Shown in pieces: positions 8,296 through 16,510 of a stretch of 19,322 nt of DNA. The notes under the pieces are model-generated. The model had not been told where the DNA came from. It did no database searches and saw only the letters and a program-made list of their open reading frames with translations. The first letter of the stretch is position 1, and every line of letters starts with the position of its first letter. A program made the translations under genes and the position numbers. This stretch comes from Bacillota bacterium. GTDB taxonomy: Bacteria > Bacillota > Clostridia > Acetivibrionales > DSM-1351. The stretch is taken from NCBI GenBank assembly GCA_023390335.1, contig JAEWCZ010000068.1, positions 1 to 19,322 on the forward strand, given 5' to 3'.

Positions 8296-9162
8296 ATGAG
8301 AAAAGCGAAAACATTTATAAGAATTGGTATATGTATTATTATACTTGGAATAATCAGTACTGCGGCTATATATGCAATGTCTCAATCAAATGGTAACAAA
8401 GAGAAGGAGAAAGCTGATTCATTGGCTTCACTTAATATATCAAGCAAACTTGACAGTTCAAACTATGATAAATGGAAGGAATCTTTAAAAAAAATAGATA
8501 AAAACAAGGCTACTACCTTAACTAAAGAAAGATTGAGTGAATTATACGACAGTGGGTATAGCCTTAATGATATAGAAAAAGCAGAAAAACTGTCCAATTC
8601 AAGTCACAAACCTATAGAAGATATCCTAAAGTTAAAATATAGTCACAAAGGTAACACCCTAGTTCCAACCGACAAATCATGGGATGATATCGAAATTGAT
8701 CTCTTAGGTTCTACAACTAAGGGTAATGAATTAAAATCATTAAATGCTGAAGCAGACGCTATGAAAAATAAAAAGTTGTCAAAGGAACAGGTAAGTCAAA
8801 TAAATATTCTTTCTCTTAATTACGGAAAGGATACTAATCTGATAATTAGTGATATGGAATCAGGCAAGACCTATGATGAACTTGATAAGCAGTATTGGGA
8901 AGAACATCAAGCTGAATTGAAGAAAGTAGATACTCAAAAGAGCCAGGTGGAAATAGAAAGTACTGCCAAGGAAAAGAATAATATAAGCGATGACGATATT
9001 AAGTTAGCTAAAAAGTATGGAATGCAAAATATTATTGAAATAGGATATGCCAAAAGTCTGACTCAAAAATTTAATTCTTCTCTTAAGCATGTTTTGGAAC
9101 TAAAAAGCAAAGAAAAGAAATGGAGTGCAGTTGAAAATATACTTAAGGAGGAGGCAAAATGA
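8296..9162 (+). CDS. Membrane-anchored helical-repeat protein preceding the RHS toxin
   Basis: I take ATG 8296, 10 bases after GGAGG (8281-8285), over the in-frame ATG at 8272. The 288-residue product has one N-terminal hydrophobic segment (about 9-28, IGICIIILGIISTAAIYAM), either an anchor or an uncleaved signal. The remainder is charged, lysine-rich and predicted helical, outside the membrane. It contains three related units (about 75-136, 159-200 and 229-284) with the pattern I..A..LS.......I..IL.LK......SW..IE..L. I recognise no named family. The stop overlaps the RHS start (ATGA at 9159-9162) and the RHS ribosome site AGGAGGAGG lies in its last codons, so the two are probably translationally coupled. 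Such pairing suggests a job in anchoring, folding or exporting the RHS protein; that is inference. Confidence 0.82.
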   Translation: MRKAKTFIRIGICIIILGIISTAAIYAMSQSNGNKEKEKADSLASLNISSKLDSSNYDKWKESLKKIDKNKATTLTKERLSELYDSGYSLNDIEKAEKLSNSSHKPIEDILKLKYSHKGNTLVPTDKSWDDIEIDLLGSTTKGNELKSLNAEADAMKNKKLSKEQVSQINILSLNYGKDTNLIISDMESGKTYDELDKQYWEEHQAELKKVDTQKSQVEIESTAKEKNNISDDDIKLAKKYGMQNIIEIGYAKSLTQKFNSSLKHVLELKSKEKKWSAVENILKEEAK

Positions 9163-12100
9163 AATTAAAAACAATTTTTATATCCATTTTTAGTTTTATA
9201 TTTATCCTATTATCCGGTTTTAATTTTGTATTTGCTGAGGAAGTACAAGATAAAAGTGGAGAATATAACGGACTAGGCTATGCCCGCTCCATATTAAAGG
9301 AAGGTATAACGCCTCCATATTCTATTAGTAATGCCTATAATGAAGATATTGATACATCCACGGGTGCCATTACCTTAAAGCAAACTGATATAAGCTTACA
9401 AGGGAGAAATGGTTTAGATTTCTCTCTGACAAGGTACTATACTCAGAATAATAGTACTTTGTATGAGCCGTATGTAACATCGTCCCCTGTATATGGAAAT
9501 GTACTTGCAGGGTATAGCATTGATACTAAAGTAACAGTATATACATGTGTTAATGGTATTGTAGTATCAAGCTATGTAGCTTCCTCAGATACATTATTTG
9601 CAGAAAGTTATTCCGATGCACAAAATGTTTCAAGTATTTTTAATTCTATTCCAGATGAATATGGAAGTGAGTATTATAGTACAAGGCATGGGTCATACGT
9701 TTACGATGTAACCTCTTACTCTGCCGGAAGTCCAAAAGCGTATTATGTACAGGCATGCACAGATTACTATTATTCTAATAATTTTAATAATGTGACAAGC
9801 AATGAAAAGTATTCATCGTTAGGTGCGGGTTGGGCGTTTGACCTTCCATACATTGAAAATATGAGTGGTTACCTATATCTAAACTATGGGAGTGTGGGAA
9901 CATGGCAGATCGATTTCGGATCGAGCACTGGGCAATCTCACTTAAAAAATTATCCGTTGATTGATATGAAGTTGAACAAAGATAATCAGACATATAGTAA
10001 TGGACAAGCATCTTCATATTATGTGCTTGAACAAAAGGATGGAAGGAAAACGTACTTTGGAAATGATGGAAGACTTTTGGGAATAAAAGACAGGTACAAC
10101 AATGAAATCAAATTTCAGCATGATACTTCCACGACTGGCTATCCGATTGTAAATAAAATAATTGATAGTGTCGGAAGAGAGGTTAATATTAGTTACACTA
10201 AAAGTCAAGTACTTGTGACAGTTAATGATGCGATAAACTCAGCCAATAATAGAACTGTCAAATATAACAAGACTGCTCTTTCAGGATATTCAAATGATTA
10301 CATTTTAGATAATGTTATAGACCCTCTTAACAGACAGACAACATATAAATATACAATTAATTCTGCAAAAGTGGACTTACTTAGTAAAAGTATCAGTAGT
10401 GGAATTGCAAATCAGTTTGCGTGTCTTACAAAAGTAATTTCTCCAACTGCCGGAGAAACTTGTTATGCATATTCAAAAGTAACAAAGAATTGCGGCACCG
10501 ATGGTGTAATGGAAGCCTATAAGCTTTCTGAAAGATTTGACTCGAAAAATGACGGAGAAAAGTTAAAATACAGAAAATTAAATTACCTATACGGCAATAC
10601 AGGAGAATATGACGGTTATCCGAATTATCGCAGTGATGCAGCTATTCCTGATACCTATACATATAAAACACAGATAGTTGACAATTTGAATAACAGTGAA
10701 ATCTATACATACAATAAAAAACTGTTACCGCTAAATATACTAAGGGAGGGTGCGGATCATAAGAATGAAACAATAAATGAATATGACCCTGTAACCAGGT
10801 TGTTATTAAATACGTGTAATAAAATATTCAATAAGGCCACAAATGAATTCATGCAGAAAAATGAAAACTATCAGTATGATTCGTCAGGCTATAGGGATTT
10901 GGTAGGATACTGGGATTGTCAGGCAACAAGAGATAATAATAATATGCCTTTAGATAATAAACATAAAGTAACTTTTACGTATGGTACATATCACTATACT
11001 TTATCTAAAGAATACAACCAAGATGCCGCAATAACAATAAAAGAGGAATATACACCTACTAGTGACAATAAGGCTGTTCAATGGAAAAAGATTTATCTAA
11101 ATGGAGTCTTAAAAAGTAAAACATACTATGATTATGATGTTTACGGAAATGTTAAAGAAGAAAAAAGATTTTGGGATGACGGTGTAACTTCAGTATCTAC
11201 AAAATATGACTACAGTGACAATCAGACTGATAGAAATGGAAAGTTTAACGGAGTATATTTGACACGTATATGGGCTGACGTCAAAGATATTGATCCGGTC
11301 GAAAATAATGGACCAGGATCAACAGTTCAGGAAACATATAAGTATGATTGGTATGGAAATATTGTAGAAAGCTTTGATGCTAAAAATGGAAACCCGACTA
11401 AGTATGAATTTGACAAACTAAATAGGGTTATAAAGGAAACACATCCTGATGCAAGTTATAAATCATGGTCTTATACTACAAGTAGTTCAGAAAATAGTAC
11501 AATAGTTACTGATGAAAAAGGTACTAAGATTAAGTATAATTTCGATAAACTTGGAAATCTTGAGAGCGAGCAAGACTTCAGTTCGGGAGAGTTTCTTAAT
11601 CAATATACTTATGACAGTGAAATGAAACTAAAAGCCGAGAATAATCGGAATTCAAGTCCATCATACAGAATCATAACTTATAATTATTTAAGCGACGGCA
11701 AATTAGCTGAAAAGGAAACTACAGATCAGTCCAACGTTGTAATTGATAAAGAATCATATACATATAATGATGCAAGTGAAAATGGTAGCTATACAAAAGT
11801 GACCAAAACTGTAATGGGAGATGCGAATTCACCTTCAATAATATCAGTTACATATACAGATAAGACGGGCAGATTAGTAAAACAGGGTAATGTACACAAT
11901 GGAGCAGAATACTTGGATACTTTTAAGTATGACTATGTAGGTAATAAAATAACTGAAAAAACTGCCCGTGCATATGATGAGCCGGAAGTATATCTAAATC
12001 GCGAATACACAACTAAATTTGACTATGATCATGCAGGAAATGTAATAATGACCACAAACATAGATGGAACCTATTCAAGAGCAGGATATGACACACTTGG

Positions 12101-15100
12101 AAGATTGGCTTGGACTAGTCTCACAGGTGACTATTGTACATACTACGAATATGATAGCCTGGGAAGATTAATTAAAGAAACAGTGCCATTTCAAAATGAA
12201 AATGGAACCTTGTACTCTACTATAAAAAAGCATTATTATGATGAAAATGGAAATTTGCTGTGCGATATGATAAGTAATAGCAAACCGGGCGAAACACTGA
12301 CTTTTTCAGAGACCAGATATGACTATGATTCTCGTAATATGCTTACTAATGTTACTAAGTATGAAAATAATTCTCCTGAAAACTATACTCAGTACTACTA
12401 TGATCCTACAGGAAATAAACTTAGGATGTATACGGGACTCAGCAGTAGCTTAAATATTAAGGGATTGGACGATCTGTCTTCTGATGATGAAAGTTTTTCA
12501 ACTAATAAATATGAATACGACAGATTTAATAACCTTGTAAAAATGACAGACCCAAATGGAAATTCTGAAATTTATTCATATGATTTAAATGGGAATCAGC
12601 TACAAAAGAAAGATAAAAACGGTAGTTTAATAAATATGACATATGATGGAGATGGAAGATTACTGACAAAATCAGTTGAGAATACGGAAAAACCATCGCT
12701 AAATGCATCATATACATACACTTATACTTTGACCGGTAAAAAGAAAGAGATGAATGGTGGAGGCACCAGTACAAAGTATTTTTATGATGATTTGGGTCGG
12801 TTAGTAAAAGAAGTTTCGTCAAATGAAATTCAAAAGGAGTATACTTATGACGCGGCTAATAACCGAAAATCTTTAGTTATAAAACAAAACGGGATAGTAA
12901 AAACAAATACAACTTATACATATGACAATATGAATAGACTGGAAAAGGTATACGAAAACGGGGTATTAACTGCAACTTACGAGTATGATGCAAATGGAAA
13001 CAGACAGACATTAACCTATTCAAACGGAAATAAAACAACGTATACGTATAATGTTGCTAACAAGTTGGATTCCATTACAAACACCAAGAATGGGACTCTT
13101 TTATCAAGCTTCATTTATAAGTACTATCTTGACGGTAATCAGGCGTCAAAAACTGATAATAAAGGAAAAACTACATCATATAAATATGATGGCTTGGGAA
13201 GATTGACAAATGAAATTCCTTCAGATGAACCTACTGTGTCGTATGCTTACGATGACAGTAACAATCGTAAATCAATGACGATAAACGGGAAGTCTGAGAC
13301 CAATTATACCTACGATAAAAGTAACAAGTTACTTGCTGAGACTACAGAAGAAAATTCTGAGTTGAATATTACAAGATATAACTATGACAATAACGGAAAC
13401 ACGATTTGCAAAACAACAGAGAAGATATCACCAACTATACAGGGTCAAACAACAGAGGTTAGCTTATCAACAGGTGAAGAACAAGAAACCACGGATTTAA
13501 CATTAAATGAGTACGATGGCTTTAATCAGCTGATAAAAACCAGTACAGGGGACGTAATGGCAGAATACTCATATGACGGTACCGGCCTAAGAACATCAAA
13601 AAATGTAAACGGTTCAGTTACAAATCAGATTTGGGACGGCGACCAGATAGCCCTAGAAACGGATGAATCAGGAAACATAAAAAACAAATACGTTCGTGGA
13701 ATAAATCTAATATATGCTGAGGACGAACTTGCAAATAAAAAGTTTTACCTGTTCAATGGTCACGGTGACGTAACCCAGTTGACTGATACATCTGGAAGTG
13801 TTATAAAGAACTATGACTATGATGCATTTGGTGTAGAGAAAAATATTGACCCAGCGGATACAAATAGATTCCGCTACTGTTCCGAATATTGGGATGACGA
13901 GACAGGCACGTACTATTTAAGAGCGAGATATTACTCGCCGTCCATCGGACGTTTCATTTCCGAGGACAGCTACTGGGGTAAAGACCAAGACCCGTTGAGT
14001 TTGAATTTGTATACATATGCCTCTAATAATCCAATAATGTACATAGACCCAACAGGACATATGAACTACTTAACTCAGACCGATAATCTACTTGGTGGTA
14101 TTGGTACTGGTATAGGCGATAGTTTAATGGGTATGATAAAATCTCCTATTGCTATATTCAATATGGTAAAATCCCTTATGTCTGGAGGTATGACATTAAG
14201 TCAGCTTGCAGAGGCTGGATTAGACGGCTTAATTGGTAATTATAAATATGTATTGCAAAATGCAGATGTCATTTCACCGTGGCATAGTGCAACAGATGCA
14301 GAAGTACGTGAGTTTGGTATTCACGCAGGTGGAATTATCACTGATATTGCAATGGCTTTGACTGGAGCAGGTGCGGCAAAACTTATTAAAGCATTATCTG
14401 CTACAAAAGCAGGAGCTAAAATTGCTAAATTTGCAGAAGGCTTATGTTTCACAGGCGATACATTAATTAGCACAAATGAAGGCTACAAACCTATAAAGGA
14501 TATCAGAATTGGGGATAAAGTATACTCTGAAAATCCAGAAACAGACGAAAAAGGGCTTAAGACAGTTAAGAATGTGTTTGTTAAGGAAACTAATAAACTT
14601 GTTCATGTTCATGTGGATGGCACTGAAATAAAAGCTACTCCTACACATCCGTTCTGGGTCATAGGTAAGGGGTGGGTTGAAGCAGGTTCATTGGTAGTTG
14701 GAAATAAGTTGTTACTGTATTCAGGTGAAATTGTGACAGTAACAGCGATAGAAAATGAATTACTGGCACAGCCGATAAAAGTGTATAACTTTGAGGTTGA
14801 GGATTGGCATACATACTTTGTTTCAAAGCAAAGTATACTGGTACACAATAGCTGTAAAGCATTTATGACTCCCCAAGCAATGAATAAGTTATACTTAAAA
14901 GTTCTAAGTGATAGCGATATACATTTTGACACTAAAGCACAAGCATTAGAATTTGTTCGGACCAAATTTTCAAGTTTCAAACAGGAAGTTGCAGGAAGCA
15001 GAGGTAAGGAAGGTTGGCATTTTGATAGTCATCCAATTAAAGGAAGTGAGCAAGCAATAGACCACATAAACATTTACAGTAAAAGCCAAGATTTTAGAGT

Positions 15101-15122
15101 ACATATAACATGGGGGGATTAG
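9159..15122 (+). CDS. Secreted RHS/YD-repeat polymorphic toxin with Hint domain
   Basis: The 1987-residue product starts with a signal peptide (1 to about 26, ...FNFVFA-EE). TGAITLKQTDISLQGRNGLDFSLTRYY follows, the usual entry motif of secreted RHS proteins. YD repeats (GxxxxYxYDxxGNxxxxxD type) fill about 655-1580; families of this type fold into a hollow beta-shell that encloses the toxin. The RHS core end motif LRARYYSPSIGRFISED...YIDPTGH ends at about 1634 (Asp1630). Next is a glycine- and hydrophobic-rich pre-toxin segment (about 1635-1760). A Hint domain runs from Cys1763 (CFTGDTLIST), has the TPTHPFW block (His1830) and ends VHNSC (His1896, Asn1897, Ser1898, Cys1899). The last 88 residues are the variable toxin tip. 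There is no PAAR domain, in keeping with Sec export from a Gram-positive, like WapA. AGGAGGAGG before the ATG supports the start. Confidence 0.95.
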   Translation: MKLKTIFISIFSFIFILLSGFNFVFAEEVQDKSGEYNGLGYARSILKEGITPPYSISNAYNEDIDTSTGAITLKQTDISLQGRNGLDFSLTRYYTQNNSTLYEPYVTSSPVYGNVLAGYSIDTKVTVYTCVNGIVVSSYVASSDTLFAESYSDAQNVSSIFNSIPDEYGSEYYSTRHGSYVYDVTSYSAGSPKAYYVQACTDYYYSNNFNNVTSNEKYSSLGAGWAFDLPYIENMSGYLYLNYGSVGTWQIDFGSSTGQSHLKNYPLIDMKLNKDNQTYSNGQASSYYVLEQKDGRKTYFGNDGRLLGIKDRYNNEIKFQHDTSTTGYPIVNKIIDSVGREVNISYTKSQVLVTVNDAINSANNRTVKYNKTALSGYSNDYILDNVIDPLNRQTTYKYTINSAKVDLLSKSISSGIANQFACLTKVISPTAGETCYAYSKVTKNCGTDGVMEAYKLSERFDSKNDGEKLKYRKLNYLYGNTGEYDGYPNYRSDAAIPDTYTYKTQIVDNLNNSEIYTYNKKLLPLNILREGADHKNETINEYDPVTRLLLNTCNKIFNKATNEFMQKNENYQYDSSGYRDLVGYWDCQATRDNNNMPLDNKHKVTFTYGTYHYTLSKEYNQDAAITIKEEYTPTSDNKAVQWKKIYLNGVLKSKTYYDYDVYGNVKEEKRFWDDGVTSVSTKYDYSDNQTDRNGKFNGVYLTRIWADVKDIDPVENNGPGSTVQETYKYDWYGNIVESFDAKNGNPTKYEFDKLNRVIKETHPDASYKSWSYTTSSSENSTIVTDEKGTKIKYNFDKLGNLESEQDFSSGEFLNQYTYDSEMKLKAENNRNSSPSYRIITYNYLSDGKLAEKETTDQSNVVIDKESYTYNDASENGSYTKVTKTVMGDANSPSIISVTYTDKTGRLVKQGNVHNGAEYLDTFKYDYVGNKITEKTARAYDEPEVYLNREYTTKFDYDHAGNVIMTTNIDGTYSRAGYDTLGRLAWTSLTGDYCTYYEYDSLGRLIKETVPFQNENGTLYSTIKKHYYDENGNLLCDMISNSKPGETLTFSETRYDYDSRNMLTNVTKYENNSPENYTQYYYDPTGNKLRMYTGLSSSLNIKGLDDLSSDDESFSTNKYEYDRFNNLVKMTDPNGNSEIYSYDLNGNQLQKKDKNGSLINMTYDGDGRLLTKSVENTEKPSLNASYTYTYTLTGKKKEMNGGGTSTKYFYDDLGRLVKEVSSNEIQKEYTYDAANNRKSLVIKQNGIVKTNTTYTYDNMNRLEKVYENGVLTATYEYDANGNRQTLTYSNGNKTTYTYNVANKLDSITNTKNGTLLSSFIYKYYLDGNQASKTDNKGKTTSYKYDGLGRLTNEIPSDEPTVSYAYDDSNNRKSMTINGKSETNYTYDKSNKLLAETTEENSELNITRYNYDNNGNTICKTTEKISPTIQGQTTEVSLSTGEEQETTDLTLNEYDGFNQLIKTSTGDVMAEYSYDGTGLRTSKNVNGSVTNQIWDGDQIALETDESGNIKNKYVRGINLIYAEDELANKKFYLFNGHGDVTQLTDTSGSVIKNYDYDAFGVEKNIDPADTNRFRYCSEYWDDETGTYYLRARYYSPSIGRFISEDSYWGKDQDPLSLNLYTYASNNPIMYIDPTGHMNYLTQTDNLLGGIGTGIGDSLMGMIKSPIAIFNMVKSLMSGGMTLSQLAEAGLDGLIGNYKYVLQNADVISPWHSATDAEVREFGIHAGGIITDIAMALTGAGAAKLIKALSATKAGAKIAKFAEGLCFTGDTLISTNEGYKPIKDIRIGDKVYSENPETDEKGLKTVKNVFVKETNKLVHVHVDGTEIKATPTHPFWVIGKGWVEAGSLVVGNKLLLYSGEIVTVTAIENELLAQPIKVYNFEVEDWHTYFVSKQSILVHNSCKAFMTPQAMNKLYLKVLSDSDIHFDTKAQALEFVRTKFSSFKQEVAGSRGKEGWHFDSHPIKGSEQAIDHINIYSKSQDFRVHITWGD
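14445..14855 (+). other. Hint (intein-like) self-cleavage domain within the RHS protein
   Basis: The segment begins with nucleophile Cys (CFTGDTLISTNEGYKPI), contains IGDKVYSENP, the block-B motif TPTHPFW, and WHTYFV..QSILVHNS at the end, with Cys next. These are the expected Hint/PT-HINT landmarks. In polymorphic toxins this domain is thought to free the toxin tip by autoproteolysis. Confidence 0.85.
14856..15119 (+). other. C-terminal toxin domain of unknown type
   Basis: The last 88 residues after the Hint domain are where polymorphic toxins carry their activity. The second half is rich in histidines placed on probable strands: GWHFDSHPI, AIDHINIY and FRVHITW. The pattern resembles small nuclease (RNase) toxin folds, but I cannot assign it to a named family. 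Confidence 0.6.
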
Positions 15123-15127
15123 AATAA

Positions 15128-15604
15128 ATGGAAATACAAAGGATTGTAGTTAGAAATAAAATTACAACGAGATCGGAGATTTCTTCAAGGTTTATTTTAA
15201 TGACATCCGATAATGAATTTTCTAATGCGAAAGAATTTATTTTATTCCATGGACTTAAAAGAGTCATGAATGAGTTGTTAAAAGAGGACTTTGATGAAAA
15301 TGAGCTTGAAACATCTATGCTATATACGAAGTATAAGGAAGTTTTACAGACTGGAAAGGATAACGATTTCTTCCATATTGCATATAGATTGAAAGATGAT
15401 ATGTCTGTAAAGCTTTCAGAGCATATTGATATCTTCCACTTGATAAAAGACCTATCAATTGGAAGTGAATCTCTTGTGCCATGGTATTATGCCGATAGTA
15501 AACATTATATTGCAGACACTTGGTGGGAATCAGACGAAGATATTATTAATGATTTACTTAATATGCCTTTTGTAGAGTTTTTAGTAAAGTATAAAGGTTA
15601 CTAA
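15128..15604 (+). CDS. Probable cognate immunity protein
   Basis: This 158-residue acidic protein starts 5 bases after the toxin stop, with a GGGGGG run (15111-15116 region) inside the toxin's last codons as the probable ribosome site. It has no signal peptide or membrane segment, so it is cytoplasmic, as expected for a protein that neutralises a toxin acting inside cells. Visible features are a charged N-terminal half (KEDFDENELETS), HIDIFHLIKDL, an aromatic stretch (LVPWYYADSKHYIADTWWESDEDI) and an ending VEFLVKYKGY. I recognise no named immunity family. The assignment rests on position, size and charge: a small ORF directly after an RHS toxin tip is the standard immunity slot. Confidence 0.75.
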   Translation: MEIQRIVVRNKITTRSEISSRFILMTSDNEFSNAKEFILFHGLKRVMNELLKEDFDENELETSMLYTKYKEVLQTGKDNDFFHIAYRLKDDMSVKLSEHIDIFHLIKDLSIGSESLVPWYYADSKHYIADTWWESDEDIINDLLNMPFVEFLVKYKGY

Positions 15605-15678
15605 CCTATTTGGGTGTATTGTGCAAATATATTTGGAGGAAAGTTTATAAGGACAGTACCATGAGCCTTGGTAAAGTG

Positions 15679-15943
15679 TGTACTGAACCATAAAAACGGA
15701 CATTGCAAAAAGACCCCCAATTGTAGGAAAATAGAAACTACGATTGGGGGTTTTCATATTAAAAGACAATGGACAAATATTCGAGAGATGGAGTGGCGCA
15801 TATTAGAACTGCGGAAAGCAGGTAAACGCGACAAGAAATAGCAGATGAGCTAAATCTAAATAAAGTGCAAATAAAGAATTGGATTAATCGATACAATAAA
15901 AGTACAGCAAGGATTGAAGACGGACTGCCTCCTAAGAAACGTG
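15679..15943 (+). mobile_element. 5' remnant of an IS3-family element
   Basis: TGTACTGAACC at 15679 resembles the terminal sequence of IS3-family (IS150-like) elements. It is followed by a strong hairpin and a decayed orfA, and the remnant stops exactly where the IS21 terminus begins. The orfB and right end are absent from the window. The exact left boundary is a judgement from pattern. Confidence 0.55.
15714..15754 (+). terminator. Intrinsic terminator-like hairpin (possibly bidirectional)
   Basis: CCCCCAATTGTAG (15714-15726) pairs with CTACGATTGGGGG (15738-15750), a 13-bp stem with one G-T wobble and an 11-base loop, followed by TTTT. AAAAAGA precedes the stem, so it could also terminate minus-strand transcripts. 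It may end the toxin-immunity transcript. Its place just before the IS3 orfA also fits the hairpins that shield IS genes from outside transcription. Confidence 0.75.
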
Positions 15944-15948
15944 TGTAG
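15769..15948 (+). pseudogene. IS3-type transposase OrfA remnant, frameshifted and truncated
   Basis: The translation starts MDKYS, shifts frame for EMEWRILELRKAGK, then shifts back to TRQEIADELNLNKVQIKNWINRYNK and DGLPPKKR. This is the N-terminal helix-turn-helix of an IS3-family OrfA. In the original frame a TAA interrupts between the two halves. The final TAG (15946-15948) lies inside the IS21-family left end, so the truncation was made by that element. Confidence 0.75.
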
Positions 15949-16084
15949 ATTGTCAAGTAAAATTGACCCCTTTTTTAAACTTTTTACACTTAAAACTGAC
16001 CCCTTAGACCTTGGAAAGTAGAATTTAAGCATATTTCCGAAATACTCTATGTAAAACAACAGGATTTACATCTAAAATTGACCC
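15944..16084. repeat. IS21 left-end inverted repeat and subterminal repeats
   Basis: Three direct copies of a motif reading about TAAAATTGACCCC or TAAAACTGACCCC end near 15970, 16003 and 16084. They match the inverted copies at the right end (18818-18868). These are probable transposase-binding sites. The stretch between them contains no gene. Confidence 0.75.
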
Positions 16085-16510
16085 TTATACATATTCAATT
16101 TTATAGCCTGCGCTTTTTGCAGCATCAAGCTTCAGAATAAATTTTCTGCTACTGTTTTCCAATGTAACATACTTACTAATTTCGAAGAATTTCTCCTTAA
16201 TTAGGTTCGTAATAATCTCATCCCAGTTCATTTCGCTATTTTGTTGGTGCTTAGGCTTTTCGCTTTTACACAGTTCTTCAACAGTTAAAAACGTACTTTC
16301 AGGGCTAAGACCTGATTTGAAAATATACCTATCCCTGCTTTGGTCAAATATGTATTCCGAATCCCGTCGCAGTCGTTTGACGATAGTATCATATCTTACG
16401 CCGTATGTTTCTGAAACATGTTTTTCAGCTACTTTCTTTCCATATGTGTTAAATATATCAACGAATGCTTTGAAATCGATATTTCTAATACGTTTTATTT
16501 TTTCACTCAC
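16085..16510 (-). CDS. Third ORF of the IS21-type element, HTH-like
   Basis: The 141-residue product starts with GTG overlapping the istB stop (GTGA), which points to coupled translation. It ends right at the subterminal repeats, so it is inside the element. Residues about 18-50 (FNTYGKKVAEKHVSETYGVRYDTIVKRLRR) look like a small helix-turn-helix. The rest is charged (DYIFDQSRDRYIF region, then MNWDEIITNLIKEKFF). Classical IS21 elements carry only istA and istB. This extra ORF could be an accessory transposition or regulatory protein, or a passenger. I do not recognise a named family. Confidence 0.7.
   Translation of the reverse strand: MSEKIKRIRNIDFKAFVDIFNTYGKKVAEKHVSETYGVRYDTIVKRLRRDSEYIFDQSRDRYIFKSGLSPESTFLTVEELCKSEKPKHQQNSEMNWDEIITNLIKEKFFEISKYVTLENSSRKFILKLDAAKSAGYKIEYV

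Noticed and set aside
12526..12822. A 98-codon minus-strand ORF within the YD repeats
   Set aside because: It is the antisense of repeated TAC/GAT/GGA codons and has no family features.
14609..14980. A 123-codon minus-strand ORF within the Hint/toxin region
   Set aside because: It lies wholly antisense to a well-supported coding region, has no clear RBS or recognisable domain, and reads as a compositional shadow.
15660..15693. A mini-ORF (MSLGKVCTEP) after GGAGG at about 15636
   Set aside because: The RBS-to-ATG distance is too long, the peptide is only 10 residues, and it runs into the probable IS3 left end.
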